Of a DNA stretch of 64,000 bases, positions 25,791-38,300 are shown piece after piece. The notes beneath the pieces are model-generated. The model saw only the letters and a program-made list of their open reading frames with translations, made no database searches and was not told where the DNA came from. This stretch comes from Anoplopoma fimbria (Eukaryota > Chordata > Actinopteri > Perciformes > Anoplopomatidae): the NCBI RefSeq assembly GCF_027596085.1, contig NC_072457.1, positions 5,503,629 to 5,567,628 on the forward strand, in the 5' to 3' direction. Within the stretch, counting starts at the first letter, position 1; the number at the start of each line of letters is the position of its first letter. Position numbers and translations under genes: made by a program.

Positions 25791-25987
25791 GTAAAGGCGA
25801 CGTGTTCGGCGACGTGTTCTGGAAGGAGATGACGCTGGCGCAGTCGTGCGCTAACGTCCGAGCGTTGACCTACTGCGACCTTCACATCATCAAACGAGAC
25901 GCGCTGCAGAAAGTGCTGGAGTTTTACGCCGCCTTCGCCAACCACTTCGCCAGGAACCTGGTGCTCACCTACAACCTGAGGAAGAGA
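25791..25987 (+). CDS. kcnh1: kcnh1 exon: second part of CNBHD and intrinsic-ligand segment
   Basis: A 197 bp exon between 'tttctgcag' and GTGAGT. Its first two bases complete a glycine codon; it then reads [19 protein letters not shown] to [11 protein letters not shown] and ends in phase 0. It completes the CNBHD beta-roll and C-helix. The YNL triplet near its end is the intrinsic ligand that occupies the nucleotide pocket in EAG-family channels. The order KGD-VFGD-FW is the hallmark of EAG CNBHDs. KCNH1 and KCNH5 are close here. Confidence 0.96.
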
Positions 25988-26052
25988 GTGAGTCCGCACA
26001 CCTCATCACTCCACAGGCTTCATTTAACAAAGAGATGTTATATCTTTTAAAT

Positions 26053-26910
26053 ATACACTACGGTTGAAAAGTCAGGAATCAGCTGTTGTATTTATTTTTA
26101 TCCTCCCTCCTTCCTTCATTCATAACTTTTTTAACAGAGATTAAAACTGTATCATTTAGAGGCCAAATGTATTTATTACATTTCACAGTTTTTGCACCAA
26201 TAGAACAAAATTAATGATTCAAACTTCCATTTAGTCGATGTTCTCACTGTGTTACAAGACAATGGAGAATAGTGTTGGAACTTGGATTTTTTTATTTGTT
26301 TTCCAAGCGTCAGTGACCGTTGATTATTGAACCACAATTGCTCTCTCAATATTAAGAGAAGCCATATATCTTACGGCTACTCTTCGGTCTACTCAGTGTT
26401 AGATTGAAGAAGTATAATAACTGTGATTTGTCTGTCCATAGTATGTTCAAGTGATATTCCAATAGTGATAACCCAAACTTCTATTTCTATTGTGAAGTTT
26501 GAAGAAGAGCTTTACTTGATGCAACAAGTTTCCCGTTAAAGTCATCTTGCTATTTGCTGCATTGTTGCGAAACACTTGATTCTTAAACAGGAAGCTTCTC
26601 CTATTTAAATCTGCACACATTTCGATGTTAAGCTTCACGTTTCTTTCACCAGTGAGCGGTGATTTCTTCTGTTCTTATTCAGCTGTTGCTCAGAGGGATC
26701 TTTTGTCTCTTTCTGCTCCTTCAATTGTCAGTCTGGTTGAACTTTTGTACAGTGTTTAAAGCAAATCCTTCAAACATCTGTTTGTAAAGAGGACTTTCTA
26801 CAACCTTAAGGCATGAAAGACCATTCAGAAAGAAAGAGTAGTCCTCTTAGATGAAGGACTGTAATAAGCTTTTGTGGCAGGAGATTACAAACTTTTCTAT
26901 GTTAGTGTAT
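26053..26910. mobile_element. TIR element, Tc1/mariner-like, internally decayed
   Basis: The left end reads ATACACTACGGTTGAAAAGT. The right end, reverse-complemented, reads ATACACTAACATAGAAAAGT, and similarity continues for several more bases. TA dinucleotides flank both ends, as expected of Tc1/mariner insertions. The 0.86 kb interior has only a short - strand frame (26447-26638) with no recognisable catalytic motif, so it is either a dead copy or a non-autonomous derivative. Confidence 0.6.
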
Positions 26911-26913
26911 CTA

Positions 26914-27146
26914 CAGTACCAGTCAAACGTTTGGACACACCTTCTCATTCAATGGTTTTTCTTTATTTTTATTTTCATTTTTTTCTACATTGTAGATTAA
27001 TATTGAAGACATCCAAACTATGAAGGAACACATATGGAATTATGTGGTAAACAAACAAATGCTCAACAAACCAGAATATGTTTTATATTTTAGATTCTTC
27101 AAAGTAGTTGAATGAGAAGGTGTGTCCAAACTTTTGACTGGTACTG
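26914..27146. mobile_element. Tc1/mariner-type MITE with about 40 bp TIRs
   Basis: The left end (CAGTACCAGTCAAACGTTTGG) and right end (CCAAACTTTTGACTGGTACTG) are long inverted repeats that include the 'acacaccttctcattca' segment. TA flanks both sides (26912-26913 and 27147-27148). This is a well-known fish/vertebrate MITE end type. It begins four bases after the end of the preceding TIR element. Confidence 0.85.
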
Positions 27147-28957
27147 TATGTTCTGGTAATCCTCAAGAGTTGCCTGCAGAAATCAGCAGCAGCTCTCGTG
27201 TCTGTTTGTTTAGGACTCTTTGTACATCAGAGACTTTTAACTATGACCAAATAAAAACACCAAAATGCCGCTAAAAATCAGACCAAAGGGACAAAAACAA
27301 CATGAATGTGTGTGTGTCGGAGCCTAGGGGGTGTTTGAGTCACATGGCCTCGTATCGTCTTGCAGCTCGGTGCTGGAGTCCCTCTGTTGTCGTCAGGTTT
27401 CCACTCTGAAGACTTTACATAAGCTGCTTTTGTTCTCAGCGCGTCGCCCTCCACAGAGTAGGTGCGATGTCGTCTAAGCCAAACAGTGTGGAGGCGGATG
27501 ATGACAGACGGCCGTGTTCACACCTCAACGGATGAAAACACACTCTGCTCAGTTCAACCCGTGTAGTTCAGCTCAGTTAGGCTGAAGAGAAACATGTTGC
27601 CACAGACTTTAAACGTAAATCACCTTAATGACTGTTTGATAGATAAACAGAAAAATGATTATGCGCTACAATGTTGTTTTTATTCACACACAGCAAGAAC
27701 ATTTTTCCAACAGCTGCTCTAAACACAACACCTAATGCTCGCTGCACAGCGTTGTGCTGTGCTATGCTTGAATAAACACGTGCGTTGACAAGTGCTTTAT
27801 CGTTAATTATTATTATTATTATTATGACAATGCTATTTTATTTCAGGAACCTATACATTTATACACAAAAGAAAACAGTTGAACCAAATATGAGGATATT
27901 TTAGAGCTCACCCCAAATTTCTCAAATGAGGTGAGCTCATTTTTCTTTGTTGTTTTGTCTTTGCCTTCTGCTCGTTATGGCTCGTCTTCTTCATCTCTGA
28001 TATCATCAGCAGAAGACGCTAACAAGTCCTTGAGCCCGGAAAGGTCAATTTAATAAGACCTTCTATTGATCCGAACAATAATCAATGCACTGTTTTACAG
28101 ATTGTATCAGTGATCCATTAACTCGGACAGCAGATTTACAGACATACGTAAATTCACTTCCTGTTTTCGCAGAGACACCTGACCTTCAGTCTAAATACAG
28201 AATACAGAAAAATGTTGCGTGACTCAGAACAAACAGAGTAGTGGTTAATGTAAGAAATGCTTTTCGATATTTAGATGATACAAGCTGAATTAAAAAGGCT
28301 CTAGTTCAACTGATTTTCTAAAAATATGAGGGGAAATTTGGATAAATTTGACTGAGCCGAAACGAACGTTTGCTTTAAAACCACAGACTAAAACTTTTTT
28401 GTTATTTTTGTAGGAAGTGAAAACACCTAATAAGAGCTGAGAGGCCAACGCTCTCTCACATCTGCTTTCTTATCACACTTAACTACTTATTTTACTCGTA
28501 ACATGTCAGATATCAGAGAGACAGAGAATGAAAGAAAGAAAAGTTGCATTCTATCGACCTTTCAGACTACTAAGAAAATAGTGCAAAAACTAAAATAAGA
28601 TGAGTTAAGAACATTAATTGATCGCCATAGGTGGAATTCATTTGTCGCAGCAGCACAATGACAGAAATTCAGAAACGTAGAGAAAAGTTAAATTGATAAA
28701 TAAGTATAGGTTTATAAACTGAAATAAGAATAGAACAAAAATGAAACAAAAATTTGTGGATTAAAACAGGTGCATCATTTAAAAACACATACTGTAAACC
28801 AACCAGCCTGACCACACGGCAGACAACATGTAGATGTATAAACAATTACCACAGTCAGTTTATTAGGTACGCCTAGCTAACACTTGTTTATATATCACGG
28901 TACAGTTCAACAGCACCACAAACTACATCCTCCACAATGATCCTACAGTTCAAAAGA

Positions 28958-29105
28958 AGAGAAACAAGTGGATCTATTCCTCCACACTGGCTGAATATTT
29001 TCATCCTGAAGGCTGAAGAAAACTAATGTTTGGACGGGTTTAAGCTTCTTAATGAAACATAAATGGATCAAATTATTCAGCCAATATATTTCAAATAAAA
29101 AGTTA
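28958..29105 (+). repeat. Duplicated segment, copy 1
   Basis: Shares 'gaaacaagtgga', 'ctccacactggctgaa', 'gaaggctgaagaaa' and 'atgcttctta'-like steps in order with 30221-30378. The copies are about 1.26 kb apart in the same orientation and moderately diverged. Confidence 0.7.
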
Positions 29106-29174
29106 TTTTGTTTGGAAGAAATCAGATGAAAAACAAACAAGGAGGGTTTGATATAAGACGGGCTATAAAATACT

Positions 29175-29195
29175 TCTCTCTCTCTCTCACTCTCT

Positions 29196-29241
<46 letters not shown>
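29175..29241. repeat. (CT)n microsatellite
   Basis: About 65 bp of nearly pure CT steps with small interruptions (CACTCTCTGTG). Arg-Glu-rich open frames on the - strand across this tract are a by-product of it. Confidence 0.95.
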
Positions 29242-29243
<2 letters not shown>

Positions 29244-29577
29244 TGTAAATCGATGTGAAAGCCATCGTGTCCTGTTCTGCTTGGCTGTGCAATAATGACG
29301 CTGGTGTAGAGAAACGACCTGCCAGGGCAGCTCTCACCTCCAAAAGCCTCCAACCACAGCTGAGGGCTGCATCACAGCACACTCAGACATAATATGACCT
29401 CATACCATTTAAATCAAGAAGGTTTTACTCTCTGGTTCAGACTAAATAATAAAAAAAATAACCGCTAATGTGGTGACATAATTGCAATTCTGGTTTTATA
29501 GAAAAGTACCACTGCTGTGGAAGCAAGAAAATAAGGAGAATTTTAGCTGCTTATAACCTCGGAATAAAGAAAGATTA

Positions 29578-29940
29578 AAGGAACAGTTTGTAGGATTTAA
29601 GTGGCTTTATTGGTAGAAATGGAATATAATATTCATAACTATGTTTTCATTAGAGTATAATCACCTGAAACTACAAATCATTGTGGTTTTGTTAGCTTAG
29701 ATTGAGTCCTTTATATCTATGTAGGGAGCAAATCCCCGTCACGGAGTCAGACATGTTTCTACAGTAGCCCAGAAAAGACAAACCAAACACCGGCTATAGA
29801 GAGGGCTTTCCTCGTTTTTTAGTTACCTCAAGGCCACCGTAGTTTTCCAACATGCTAAGGGAGGGCTGAGCAGAGGGGTATTCAGTTTGTTTAATCTTAC
29901 CTCTAAATGGCACTTAATCCTTCACACTAGACCTAGTCAA
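29578..29940. mobile_element. Probable MITE ('ggaacagtttgtaggattt')
   Basis: The left end AAAGGAACAGTTTGTAGGAT is a well-known end of a common teleost MITE. The right end near 29918-29940 (TTAATCCTTCACACTAGACC) is a decayed reverse-complement match. A TTAA precedes neither end cleanly. Confidence 0.45.
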
Positions 29941-30220
29941 ATTTCTTCGTCATTGGAATCATTGGCGGTCTGTGTACCGTCGATAGTTTCCGGCCGTGAA
30001 GGACGAAGACTCAGTCCAACAAAATATCTCAACAACTACTGATGTTATCATGATTTGATGTGGAAAATCCACAGAGATTCATTTACAAGCTCTTAAAAAT
30101 ACTGAGAGCAGAACACAGACAGACTTTATTTCTGGTCTCCAGACACACCAGTGTTGAGCTACACGAGATATAGCTTTTTTTTTTTAAGGATAAGACGTCA
30201 TGAGTTGACCAACTTTACTG

Positions 30221-30378
30221 CGAAACAAGTGGATTTATTTCTCCACACTGGCTGAACATTTTCTGCGTGAAGGCTGAAGAAATACAATTAACTTAATTAA
30301 ACCCCAGACTAACTGCGTTTATGCTTCTTAGGGTTAAATGGACCAAATAATTTGGGAAAGATATTTTCAGATGAAACC
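30221..30378 (+). repeat. Duplicated segment, copy 2
   Basis: Second copy of the segment at 28958-29105, with a short extra stretch (about 30285-30315) absent from copy 1. Confidence 0.7.
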
Positions 30379-32089
30379 TTTGTGAGCAGCATTAGTTTGG
30401 TTCAAATTGTTTGAACCCCATTGTGGAAAGCCAAGAATTGATTTAGCTGTCAGAGATGTTTTCAAAGTGCTATTAAAGCGCGACACTGGGACTCTGGGAC
30501 TTTTTGATGTGACAAGTATAACTGCACCTCACTTCAATTACACACTAGGACTTTCACTGCATGTCATACTGCAAAAACAAAAACAAAACGAGACTTCAGT
30601 ATGTCACATAAACCACCACAACATGTTGTTTCTGTACAGATTAAACAGAAGAGATAGAACATCCTAATTAGTGTTAAGTGCTAAAATAACCTGCTGCCTC
30701 ATTTTAAGATTAAATACATGGGTGGTATCAAGTGAGCACATTTTCCAAAAATGCTGCTTTACTGCTGTAATGTCACAGAACATTCTCAACATTTTCCCTA
30801 TAATTAATCTCAAATTGAAGTTTCTTCTTGAGAAATTATGAAGAAATAATGTGTGTGTAAAATATAAAACATTATTTGACATTTAAAGAGGCCAGTGTAT
30901 ATTTTTTTATAATAAATATGTATGAAATACCTTCATTGATCCTCAGAGGGGAAATTCAGGAAGAACAAATGTCTGTGAGAATGATGTGACTTGGAAATAA
31001 TAACAGTTAGAGACCATTTGGTGAAAAAGGTGGAGCATTTAGCAGCTAAAAAGTCAGATATTCTCTCAGGAGATGATGGAGACCAAAAACGGAGCTAAAA
31101 GAATATTGGAGAATATTGGACTTAAATTCATCATGTGGGCACAAACACCACCCATGAACCACTAATGAATTGGTCATAATGCTCCATTACTGCTGGAGGT
31201 GGAAACAAGTTCAACATATCAACTGAGAAACTGATGACATGTTGTTGTTGCTGCTGTTGTTGTTGTGTTTACTAGTTGTTCCTGCTGAAACCAAGCAGGC
31301 AAAATAATAATTTATTGCTTGTTTAACGTTTTAATAACTGAGTCATGTAAGACTGGGAGTCCCTGCAGACTTCTGTTTGTTTACACTTGAATGCAGCACA
31401 GAGAGGGCCGGAGCAGCAGTGTGATTTATTGTTTGTATCAGAAGGAAGCAGAGCACCAGTTGTTGAACATTAGCAGTTCTCTCACGTTCTGTGTTTCTTT
31501 GTTCTCATCACCCTCGAGTGCTCTCGTGTGGACGGAGCTAAATCCAATTTCAGCAGGTCAGGAGCTCCCCCCGATTGGCTCAGGGGTTTTAACATACTGA
31601 TGACATCGCTAAGTGGGGAAAGCCTCGTCGCCGTCGCTGCAGAATAAAGTCCCGGTCAGACTCGGCAGAGGTCAGAAGGTCACACGTAGCTGACCGTCCT
31701 ACGATGTTAAAAGTCGTGTATCTGAACACACAGCTAGGCTTTAACATGAATTTCACATCTGGAAGGAACACTTATAGTTATATAAGAGTGGATGTTGGTA
31801 CAGTGTGTTCATACTTCAGTTTCCTTGAAACAAGCTAAATAGGAGATTTTCACTTCATAAGATTTCTTAAAGTAAGTCAGGATGTCCAGCTGCCAGAAGT
31901 CTTAAAATAAGATTAAAAACGTTAATTTGTGTTTATGGCAGTTGATTAAATTACAAGCCATTGAATACTAGGGGTTTACATTACTAAAAATAAGAGTAGT
32001 GTTTCTTGTTTCAAGATTAACAGAACTCCACATGGGCAAAAACCTTCATACTATTTTTAACCTATGACCTGTGTGTGTTGACCACTGAG

Positions 32090-32240
32090 CCACCACTTTG
32101 TTCCAGATTGAAATATCTCAACAGCTATTGAATGGAGTGGCATCAAATTTGGTCCAAACATTCATGGTCGCCAGAGGATGAACCCTACTGTCTTTGGTCA
32201 GCAGGTCAAAGTTTCAAGTAGTCAAATACTTCGGGTTTTG
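32090..32240 (+). repeat. Dispersed fish repeat ('aaatatctcaacagctattg')
   Basis: 'gattgaaatatctcaacagc', 'caaatttggtccaaacattcatgg' in pieces and 'cagaggatgaaccct' match a very common teleost repeat. A reverse copy lies at about 57240-57570 and a fragment at 12030-12190. Confidence 0.65.
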
Positions 32241-32916
32241 CCCAAATGGATTGTAATTGAATCTACCCAATCTAATCATGATATTTTCCTTTTTTTTTTG
32301 TAATTATTTGGCTTTATTACAATAATATCAGGACTTTTCACTCAAGCATTATGACATTTTATCATATAACTATGAATATTCTCATAATATATTGTTTTTA
32401 ATAGTTAAGCCAATTATTTTTGGGGGGTAATTAGCACCTTTAGATTGACAGCGACAGTAAACAAAGGACAGGACAGATGGGGAATAACATGCATTTAAAA
32501 GTCCAAGCTTTTTATGTGTATTGGTAGAGTTGCCATTCGTTGTTTTGGTAATATGACCCCTGGAACACCCAGAAGCTCCTAAAATATGAAAGTTTTAATT
32601 ATGACTTTTAGATTGAGTGAAATCAACAGAGAACAAAGAATCTAGCTGCAGTAAATCCTTTGCTTATTTGTTAACTGGAGAAACATTGTTCATAGTTTTT
32701 TATTATTTGTCAGAAGTGGCCTCGGCTTCTTTTGGCTAAAGATCTCAATCTATTTCTTTTCTACACTGACATTTGGATCAAAGCGTTCGACAAAAAAGGA
32801 TTTTCTTTTCTTCCAGATAACGTCTCAGAACTCTGTAAAGCAAAGAGATGGTTCTTTAATAATAAATGACTTGGTTTAACAGCAGTAGCAGTAAATGGTC
32901 AATCCACACACTCCCA

Positions 32917-32984
32917 GACGTGAGTGCTCCATTTGACACGGTTGATCACGCGGTTTTGATTCACGGGTTGGGAGCTCCTGGTTC
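32917..32984 (+). pseudogene. Relic LINE reverse-transcriptase fragment
   Basis: The + strand reads DVSAPFDTVDHAVLIHGLGAP, which matches the reverse-transcriptase motif commonly seen as 'D.SAAFDTVDH..L'. Only about 23 codons survive and no other motif is linked in frame. It may be from a different LINE than the fragment at 16930-17095, since it shows a different part of the domain. Confidence 0.65.
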
Positions 32985-33569
32985 GAATCTGGTTTGAATC
33001 TTTGTGCGTCACAGGAAACATTTATTGGTGCGAATCTTGTTACGTCAGCTGTATGTTTTTAAAAGATGTGATAAATTAGAGGTGATGGCGTAGTGACCTC
33101 TCAAAGGGATAGTTGTGGAACTAACTGCTAACATGCCTGGGCTAGTATCTCTGCAAGCTAACTGGCTTTTAACTTTCAATTCAAAGGCAAGCAAGCTAAT
33201 GCTACCCTGGTCGCTAACAGGCCAACAAGTCTTCATAGTGTATTAAAAGCTGTATTAGCATGATATCTGAACAGAGCATAAACCATGCCTCTCTGAATCA
33301 ACACATTTGTTTAATGAATATGTGTCCATTCTGGGGTTTGGAGAGAAGAATCACCTTTCAGGTCACAAACCGTTTAATGCATTGTTTGCACTGTTTGGAT
33401 GTTGAGTCACATCACTTGTAAGTCACACAAGTCCAGCATCCAACACAAATCCTGTAGCCAGAGTCTTTTATTCTTTATAGCAGGAGATTAGGAGGAATGA
33501 AATGAAGATATTTGTTTAGCGTAGTGAAACCGTTCTGATTGTTTCTTCTGGTTTCCTGTCTTCTTACAG

Positions 33570-34412
33570 ATCGTCTTCCGGAAGATCAGTGACGTGAAAC
33601 GGGAGGAGGAGGAGATGTTGAAGCGCAAGAACGAGGCTCCTCTGAACCTTCCTCCGGATCATCCGGTCCGAAAACTTTTCCAGCGTTTCCGGCAGCAGAG
33701 GGAGGCTCGTCTCGCCACTGAGCGGGTCGTACAGAGCGCCCCTGATGTGGAGAAAGGTGTCGTTCCCCTGGAGACGCCCAGAGGTCCAAAGATCCTGGCC
33801 TCCACCAGCATAGTCATGGTGACGGAGAGCCCAGCCACACCCACCACCTCGTCCACCGCGTCCTCTTCGTCCAAGACCTCCAGCCGAGTCATGCTGCACG
33901 CTCCCGCCACCCAAAACGGAAACCCGATCGGCTGCAAATCAGCAGAGCCGGCTAAAGCTAAAGGCTGGGGCCGATTCAGGGAGACTGTCGTGAAGGCCGA
34001 GTCCTGGAGCAGCGTCTCTAAGGCCGAGTCCATGGAGACGCTGCCCGATAGAACTAAGTCTCAGGACGAGATGTCCCTCAAGAAAACAGACTCCTGCGAC
34101 AGTGGCATCACAAAGAGCGACCTCCGTTTGGACAACGCGGGCGACGCCCGAACGCCTCTTGAGCAAAGCCCGGTCCAGTCCGACGAGAAGAGGGCCTTCT
34201 GTCCGATACCGGAGCAGAGCATGCAGGCCTCTTTTCTGGAGCTGAAGCAAGAATTAAGAGGAGACATCAGCTCTCTGAACGTTCGCATGGCAGCACTGGA
34301 GTCTCAGCTGGCTGAGATGCTGCGAATTCTCAAATCCAGGAAGTCGTCGGGCTCCTTCTTTGAGATCTCGCGGCCTCCTTCCCCGGATTCCGATAAGGAC
34401 AGCCTCTCCTAA
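33570..34412 (+). CDS. kcnh1: kcnh1 last coding exon: cytoplasmic tail and coiled coil
   Basis: An 843 bp exon starting after 'ttcttacag' and ending in TAA. It encodes 280 residues from IVFRKISDVKREEEEMLKRK to SPDSDKDSLS. Features in order: a basic segment after the CNBHD (KLFQRFRQQREARLATER), a Ser/Thr/Pro-rich variable region, the conserved block SKAESMETLPDRTKSQDEMS with KKTDSCDSGITKSDLRLDN after it, and a coiled coil around residues 220-255 (ELKQELRGDISSLNVRMAAL onwards) that drives subunit tetramerisation. SMETLP and FEISRP match KCNH1 better than KCNH5, which supports the symbol. The very 3' end is shorter and more acidic-serine than the mammalian end. In fish, kcnh1 is often duplicated; I cannot say which copy this is. 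Confidence 0.95.
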   Translation: MVFRKISDVKREEEEMLKRKNEAPLNLPPDHPVRKLFQRFRQQREARLATERVVQSAPDVEKGVVPLETPRGPKILASTSIVMVTESPATPTTSSTASSSSKTSSRVMLHAPATQNGNPIGCKSAEPAKAKGWGRFRETVVKAESWSSVSKAESMETLPDRTKSQDEMSLKKTDSCDSGITKSDLRLDNAGDARTPLEQSPVQSDEKRAFCPIPEQSMQASFLELKQELRGDISSLNVRMAALESQLAEMLRILKSRKSSGSFFEISRPPSPDSDKDSLS

Positions 34413-35370
34413 ACTGGACATGGAGTCGGTCCTCGGGAATCGAACTCAAGCCTGTTCAGCCTCCAGATGACAGACGTGCTGCTGGCTGCAGTTTGAAGCT
34501 GTGGTTGTCGATGATATCACACAAAAGCACTTTGTGACATCCGTAGCATCGCTCTGCAAGATGTTACAGACTGAAATGCTTCAGCACTGATATGAAGATG
34601 AGGCTGATTTTTACTTTGATCAAACACTGTAGAAAGAGTCATGACGGTCATGACGGCACCTTTGGTCCTCAAGAGGGTTGAGACCTTCATATAATTTTGG
34701 CAATAATAAGACATGGCTTTAACGTTGTTGTTTTTGAACAGGACTTTGGCACTGTGATGATGAAAATCGCTTCCAAGGGGTCGTTTGGTGGCTTTGACAC
34801 ATCTCATGAGGTGTGGTCCACAAAGTCTGTTCAGATGTTCGGATCCATGAGATTCTGAAGGTTCCGCTCTTATTGGCTCTCTGCGCATTTCAATCAAAAG
34901 GAAGGGTTCAAGGAGAAGACATATCTCTGTGATTGAAATGAACAGATTGATTTTGAATCAATATTTTAAGGTTGTTTTTTCTGATGGAGCTGTTTGAGAA
35001 TTAACCGCTGCATGATGTCATATCAAAGCAATGCTCTATGAAATCAAAATTCTGTCTAAGTAGCAAGCTGTTAAGGGTCGTTAAAGGTCATTATGTATCA
35101 GACTTTCAGCTGGTGGTTAATGGTTTAGGTTTGGTGATTCGGTTCGGTGGGATTTATTTTGAAGAAAAGAATGTCCCCACCTTCATGCAGCCTATAAACA
35201 CTGTGTGTACTTTGATGTTTGGGATCGGGAGAGTTATTATATCCAGAATGAATGTGAAAGAGTTGATGCAGCACGGAGACAATGAGGCCCAAAAATGTCC
35301 TCAATGTTTAATTCCCGCACATTAGTCTGGATTTTTAGTTTTTTAATAATAAAAAAAAAAATCAGAGTTT
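34413..35370 (+). other. kcnh1: Probable kcnh1 3' UTR
   Basis: The stretch follows the TAA stop with no further splice-bounded coding sequence. An AATAAA hexamer at 35348-35353 sits in an A-rich run, suggesting a near polyadenylation site. A second AATAAA near 38754 in 'caacaataaagtatttc' would allow a longer 4.3 kb UTR. Which is used cannot be read from the sequence. Confidence 0.55.
35348..35353 (+). terminator. Candidate polyadenylation signal AATAAA
   Basis: Perfect AATAAA 936 bases past the kcnh1 stop. It lies inside a poly-A tract, so it may also be fortuitous. Confidence 0.4.
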
Positions 35371-38300
35371 GCATGTTTCCACGTTGATTCAACTCTGAAT
35401 GGATCTTACAGGGTTAAAACATCCAAAGTCAAACAGAACAGTAATCTGATTCTTCTGTGTAAAAGATGACACATCTTGGATGGTAATACTCCTGATATCT
35501 GTGGCTGCTTAAATGCATCCGAATTAAAGTGGAATATGTTTTAACTCATTGTACATATACTCTTTAATTCAGGCATTTGTAAGAGATGGTTAATTTAAAA
35601 TTATACAATATATTGATAGAGCAAAATTGCATTAAATATTATACAGACCGGTCAGTAAGCGTAGTGCGTCTCAGGTGAAGAGAACCACTCTCGAGGAACC
35701 ACTATGACTCGTAAAGCTGAGCAGACACTGTGCTTTTAATTAATCTTGTTAACTCACACTGTTTTTATCAGCCTTTTCTTCACGGCCAAAACCTGGCACT
35801 TTTATACTCACGCTGTACGGCTAAATCGACTGGATCACACTGAGCGTGAACATTCATTGACGGCGCTAACTCGGCTGCCCCCGTCAGTCTCCTGACTCAT
35901 CGAAACAGAAATGTTACTTTTCAGCCCTGAAAGCTGCAGCCATGTCCTCTTACTCATTTTTAAAACTCATTGTAGAAGAACGTTTTCTTGTCCTTGTCCT
36001 CTGTTCATTTTTCAGTATTCATTTAAAGCAGCTGTATTTAACATTCTGAAGATAAATACAGCAGCAAACAGCAATTAGCTGTGTAAAGATATAGAGGAGT
36101 AATGTCCGCCTGAGCAGAGACTGACTGTGTGTGTTGTTGTCTGAGCTGCTCCTTGCTTTGTTGACGTGCACGTGCTTTATGTGTTTGTGCATGTGGGCGT
36201 TTCTCATTGGTTAGTTCACGGCCACTGCTCTGCACTGTTCTCATACAGCGGTTACAGCTGAAAACGCCATTGTGGAAGGGTACCACATACCCCTCAAGTT
36301 CCACCTCATTAAACACTGTTGGCTCTGTTAGCACTTTCACCGTCGTTTGCACTGTTAGCATTGTCGCCCTCGCCATGTTGAGGGCTGTCTAGAGGCAACC
36401 GAAATGCTCCCAATCTTGTATTTCGCATCTTTAAATATACACTCTCTAAATTTGACCCAATAACATGCCAAATTCGTGACTTCTGTAGGGTCAAACTCCA
36501 TTAACAATTGTATTTGACCACTAGTGGGCAGAAAGATTTCCATACTAACATGCTATTTAGTTTGATAAAACAGTATATGTCCGAATTGCATACTATTTAC
36601 TGTACACTGGACGCTACGGCGGCATAAATATCCCACAATGCAATGCTGAAATGATGTCAACGTTCAACAGACAAAGGCAGGCAGCGCTGTAACATCAATA
36701 ATGCTTCAATTTTAAGTGTAAGTATAATATTTTAGTATATGATCTTTTTTGAATTAGTTCAGACCTCTCAAATCATTGTTCAGTTACCAGGTTGGCACTG
36801 GTTACCTTGGTTACGCTTCACCAACGGGAAAGGAGGCTCTCAGCAAGTGCTCTATGCGGACCTAGAATAAACATACTTCTGTTTGTTCACTCAAAATGAT
36901 GTTGAACAAAGGAACATATTGAGTATGTAGTGCCTAGTGTGCAATCTCAGACTCGTCCTCAGTGTGTTTTACTTTGTTTGAAGGGTGTAGAAAGACAAAG
37001 AAATTATGTTGGGTCATTCGCACCAGACTTGAAGGTTAAATGTGTCAGTGTTGGAGGTCAAAGTCAGTGCCTTTGTCTCTTTGTTGTGTTTATGAGTTTC
37101 AGGTCTTCTTAGTGTTAAGCGGTGGGTCGCTGTTGGTCCTGCAGGACTTCGTTTCTTTTCCAGAAGTAGTTGGTTGTTCCTAAACGACAACTTGTAGCAA
37201 ACAAACAAGGTTGGAGTGTTTTCACCTCCGGACAGACTCCACAGAACTGCAACAACAGAGATTGTTGATCCATCTGTTACCGCTTGTTCACTCTGTTGTC
37301 AAATGTACCGACAACCACATGTTTGTTTCCCGCTGGCTGGCAGATTGTGCTTGAGGAAACTGTAACGGAGCGGACGTAATGTCCTGTTTAGTTGGAGGTC
37401 ACGACAACCAATACTCCTAGGAGAGTTGTGATTGGCTCGGCTAATCCTTGTCTTTTGTCTTCATGGCTCGTCAATTCTTTTAGCTTTTGTGTCTTCATCT
37501 GTGCCTCCATCAAAGTTCCAGTAAAGGAAACCTTAATAACTATATATGCAGCCTTTTCTTTTTGAAAAACGTCTAGCTTTACTCGTCTCTCAGCTGTTTG
37601 GGTTAACATCCAACATGCCTCATCAGTTATCATGATGACGTGTAATCTGAAGGCTCGGGCAAATCAGAATTTGCTAACAGTGAGATTTTAGACCAAAAGT
37701 GGAGGAAGCTACTTGCTGTGTCGCTCCATTAACCTCTATATAAACCTTCTCCTCTGTAGCATGAACTGAAAAGAGAGGTTTCCAATTCACTTCAACTGAA
37801 TCAGTGTTTTCTTTAAACCACATCTAGTGGACTTAAGTTGAACTGCAGCCGCATGGTCACGAAGCATTGTGTGGCGTAAATTTCGTCATCTTACTAAAAT
37901 GTGTCTGCGGGTGTCTGAATCGACAAATTTATGATCTCGTGAATACGTCTAGAAAACAGAAAACAAAAAACAGTTTCCTCCTTGAACAATTCCTGACATA
38001 ATTAAAATGCAGATTTTAGACCAATCAGATTAAGAATGTGGAATATATATTGTTTTTTATTAAAAAAAGGTTTTCTGCTTTAAGTTGAGTATCATCTGCA
38101 AACATAGTAATAATCTAAAATCCGCCTTATCGACAAATCTGATGCTTTATTCCTACACAGGAAATGTTACCTGTCATTATGACATCACCTGAGAAGAAAG
38201 AAAAATGTACTTTTGTCTTGACATTGGTATCACATAAACCCTGTGTATGTGTGATTATAATATAGCGCCATAATAGGCAATTATTGGCATTTATGCTGCT

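Larger units (their letters stand above)
25988..33569 (+). other. kcnh1: kcnh1 last intron, 7.6 kb
   Basis: No coding exon was recognised. It contains two TIR elements back to back (26053-26910 and 26914-27146), a duplicated 150 bp segment (28958-29105 and 30221-30378), a CT microsatellite (29175-29241), a 'ggaacagtttgtaggattt' repeat (29578-29940), a dispersed repeat (32090-32240) and a relic reverse transcriptase fragment (32917-32984). The remainder shows nothing I can name. Confidence 0.8.

Noticed and set aside
29122..29382. Arg-Glu-rich open frames on the - strand
   Set aside because: They are translations of the CT microsatellite.
33659..34250. Open frames antisense to the last kcnh1 exon
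   Set aside because: They are shadows of a GC-rich coding exon whose + frame matches KCNH1 throughout.
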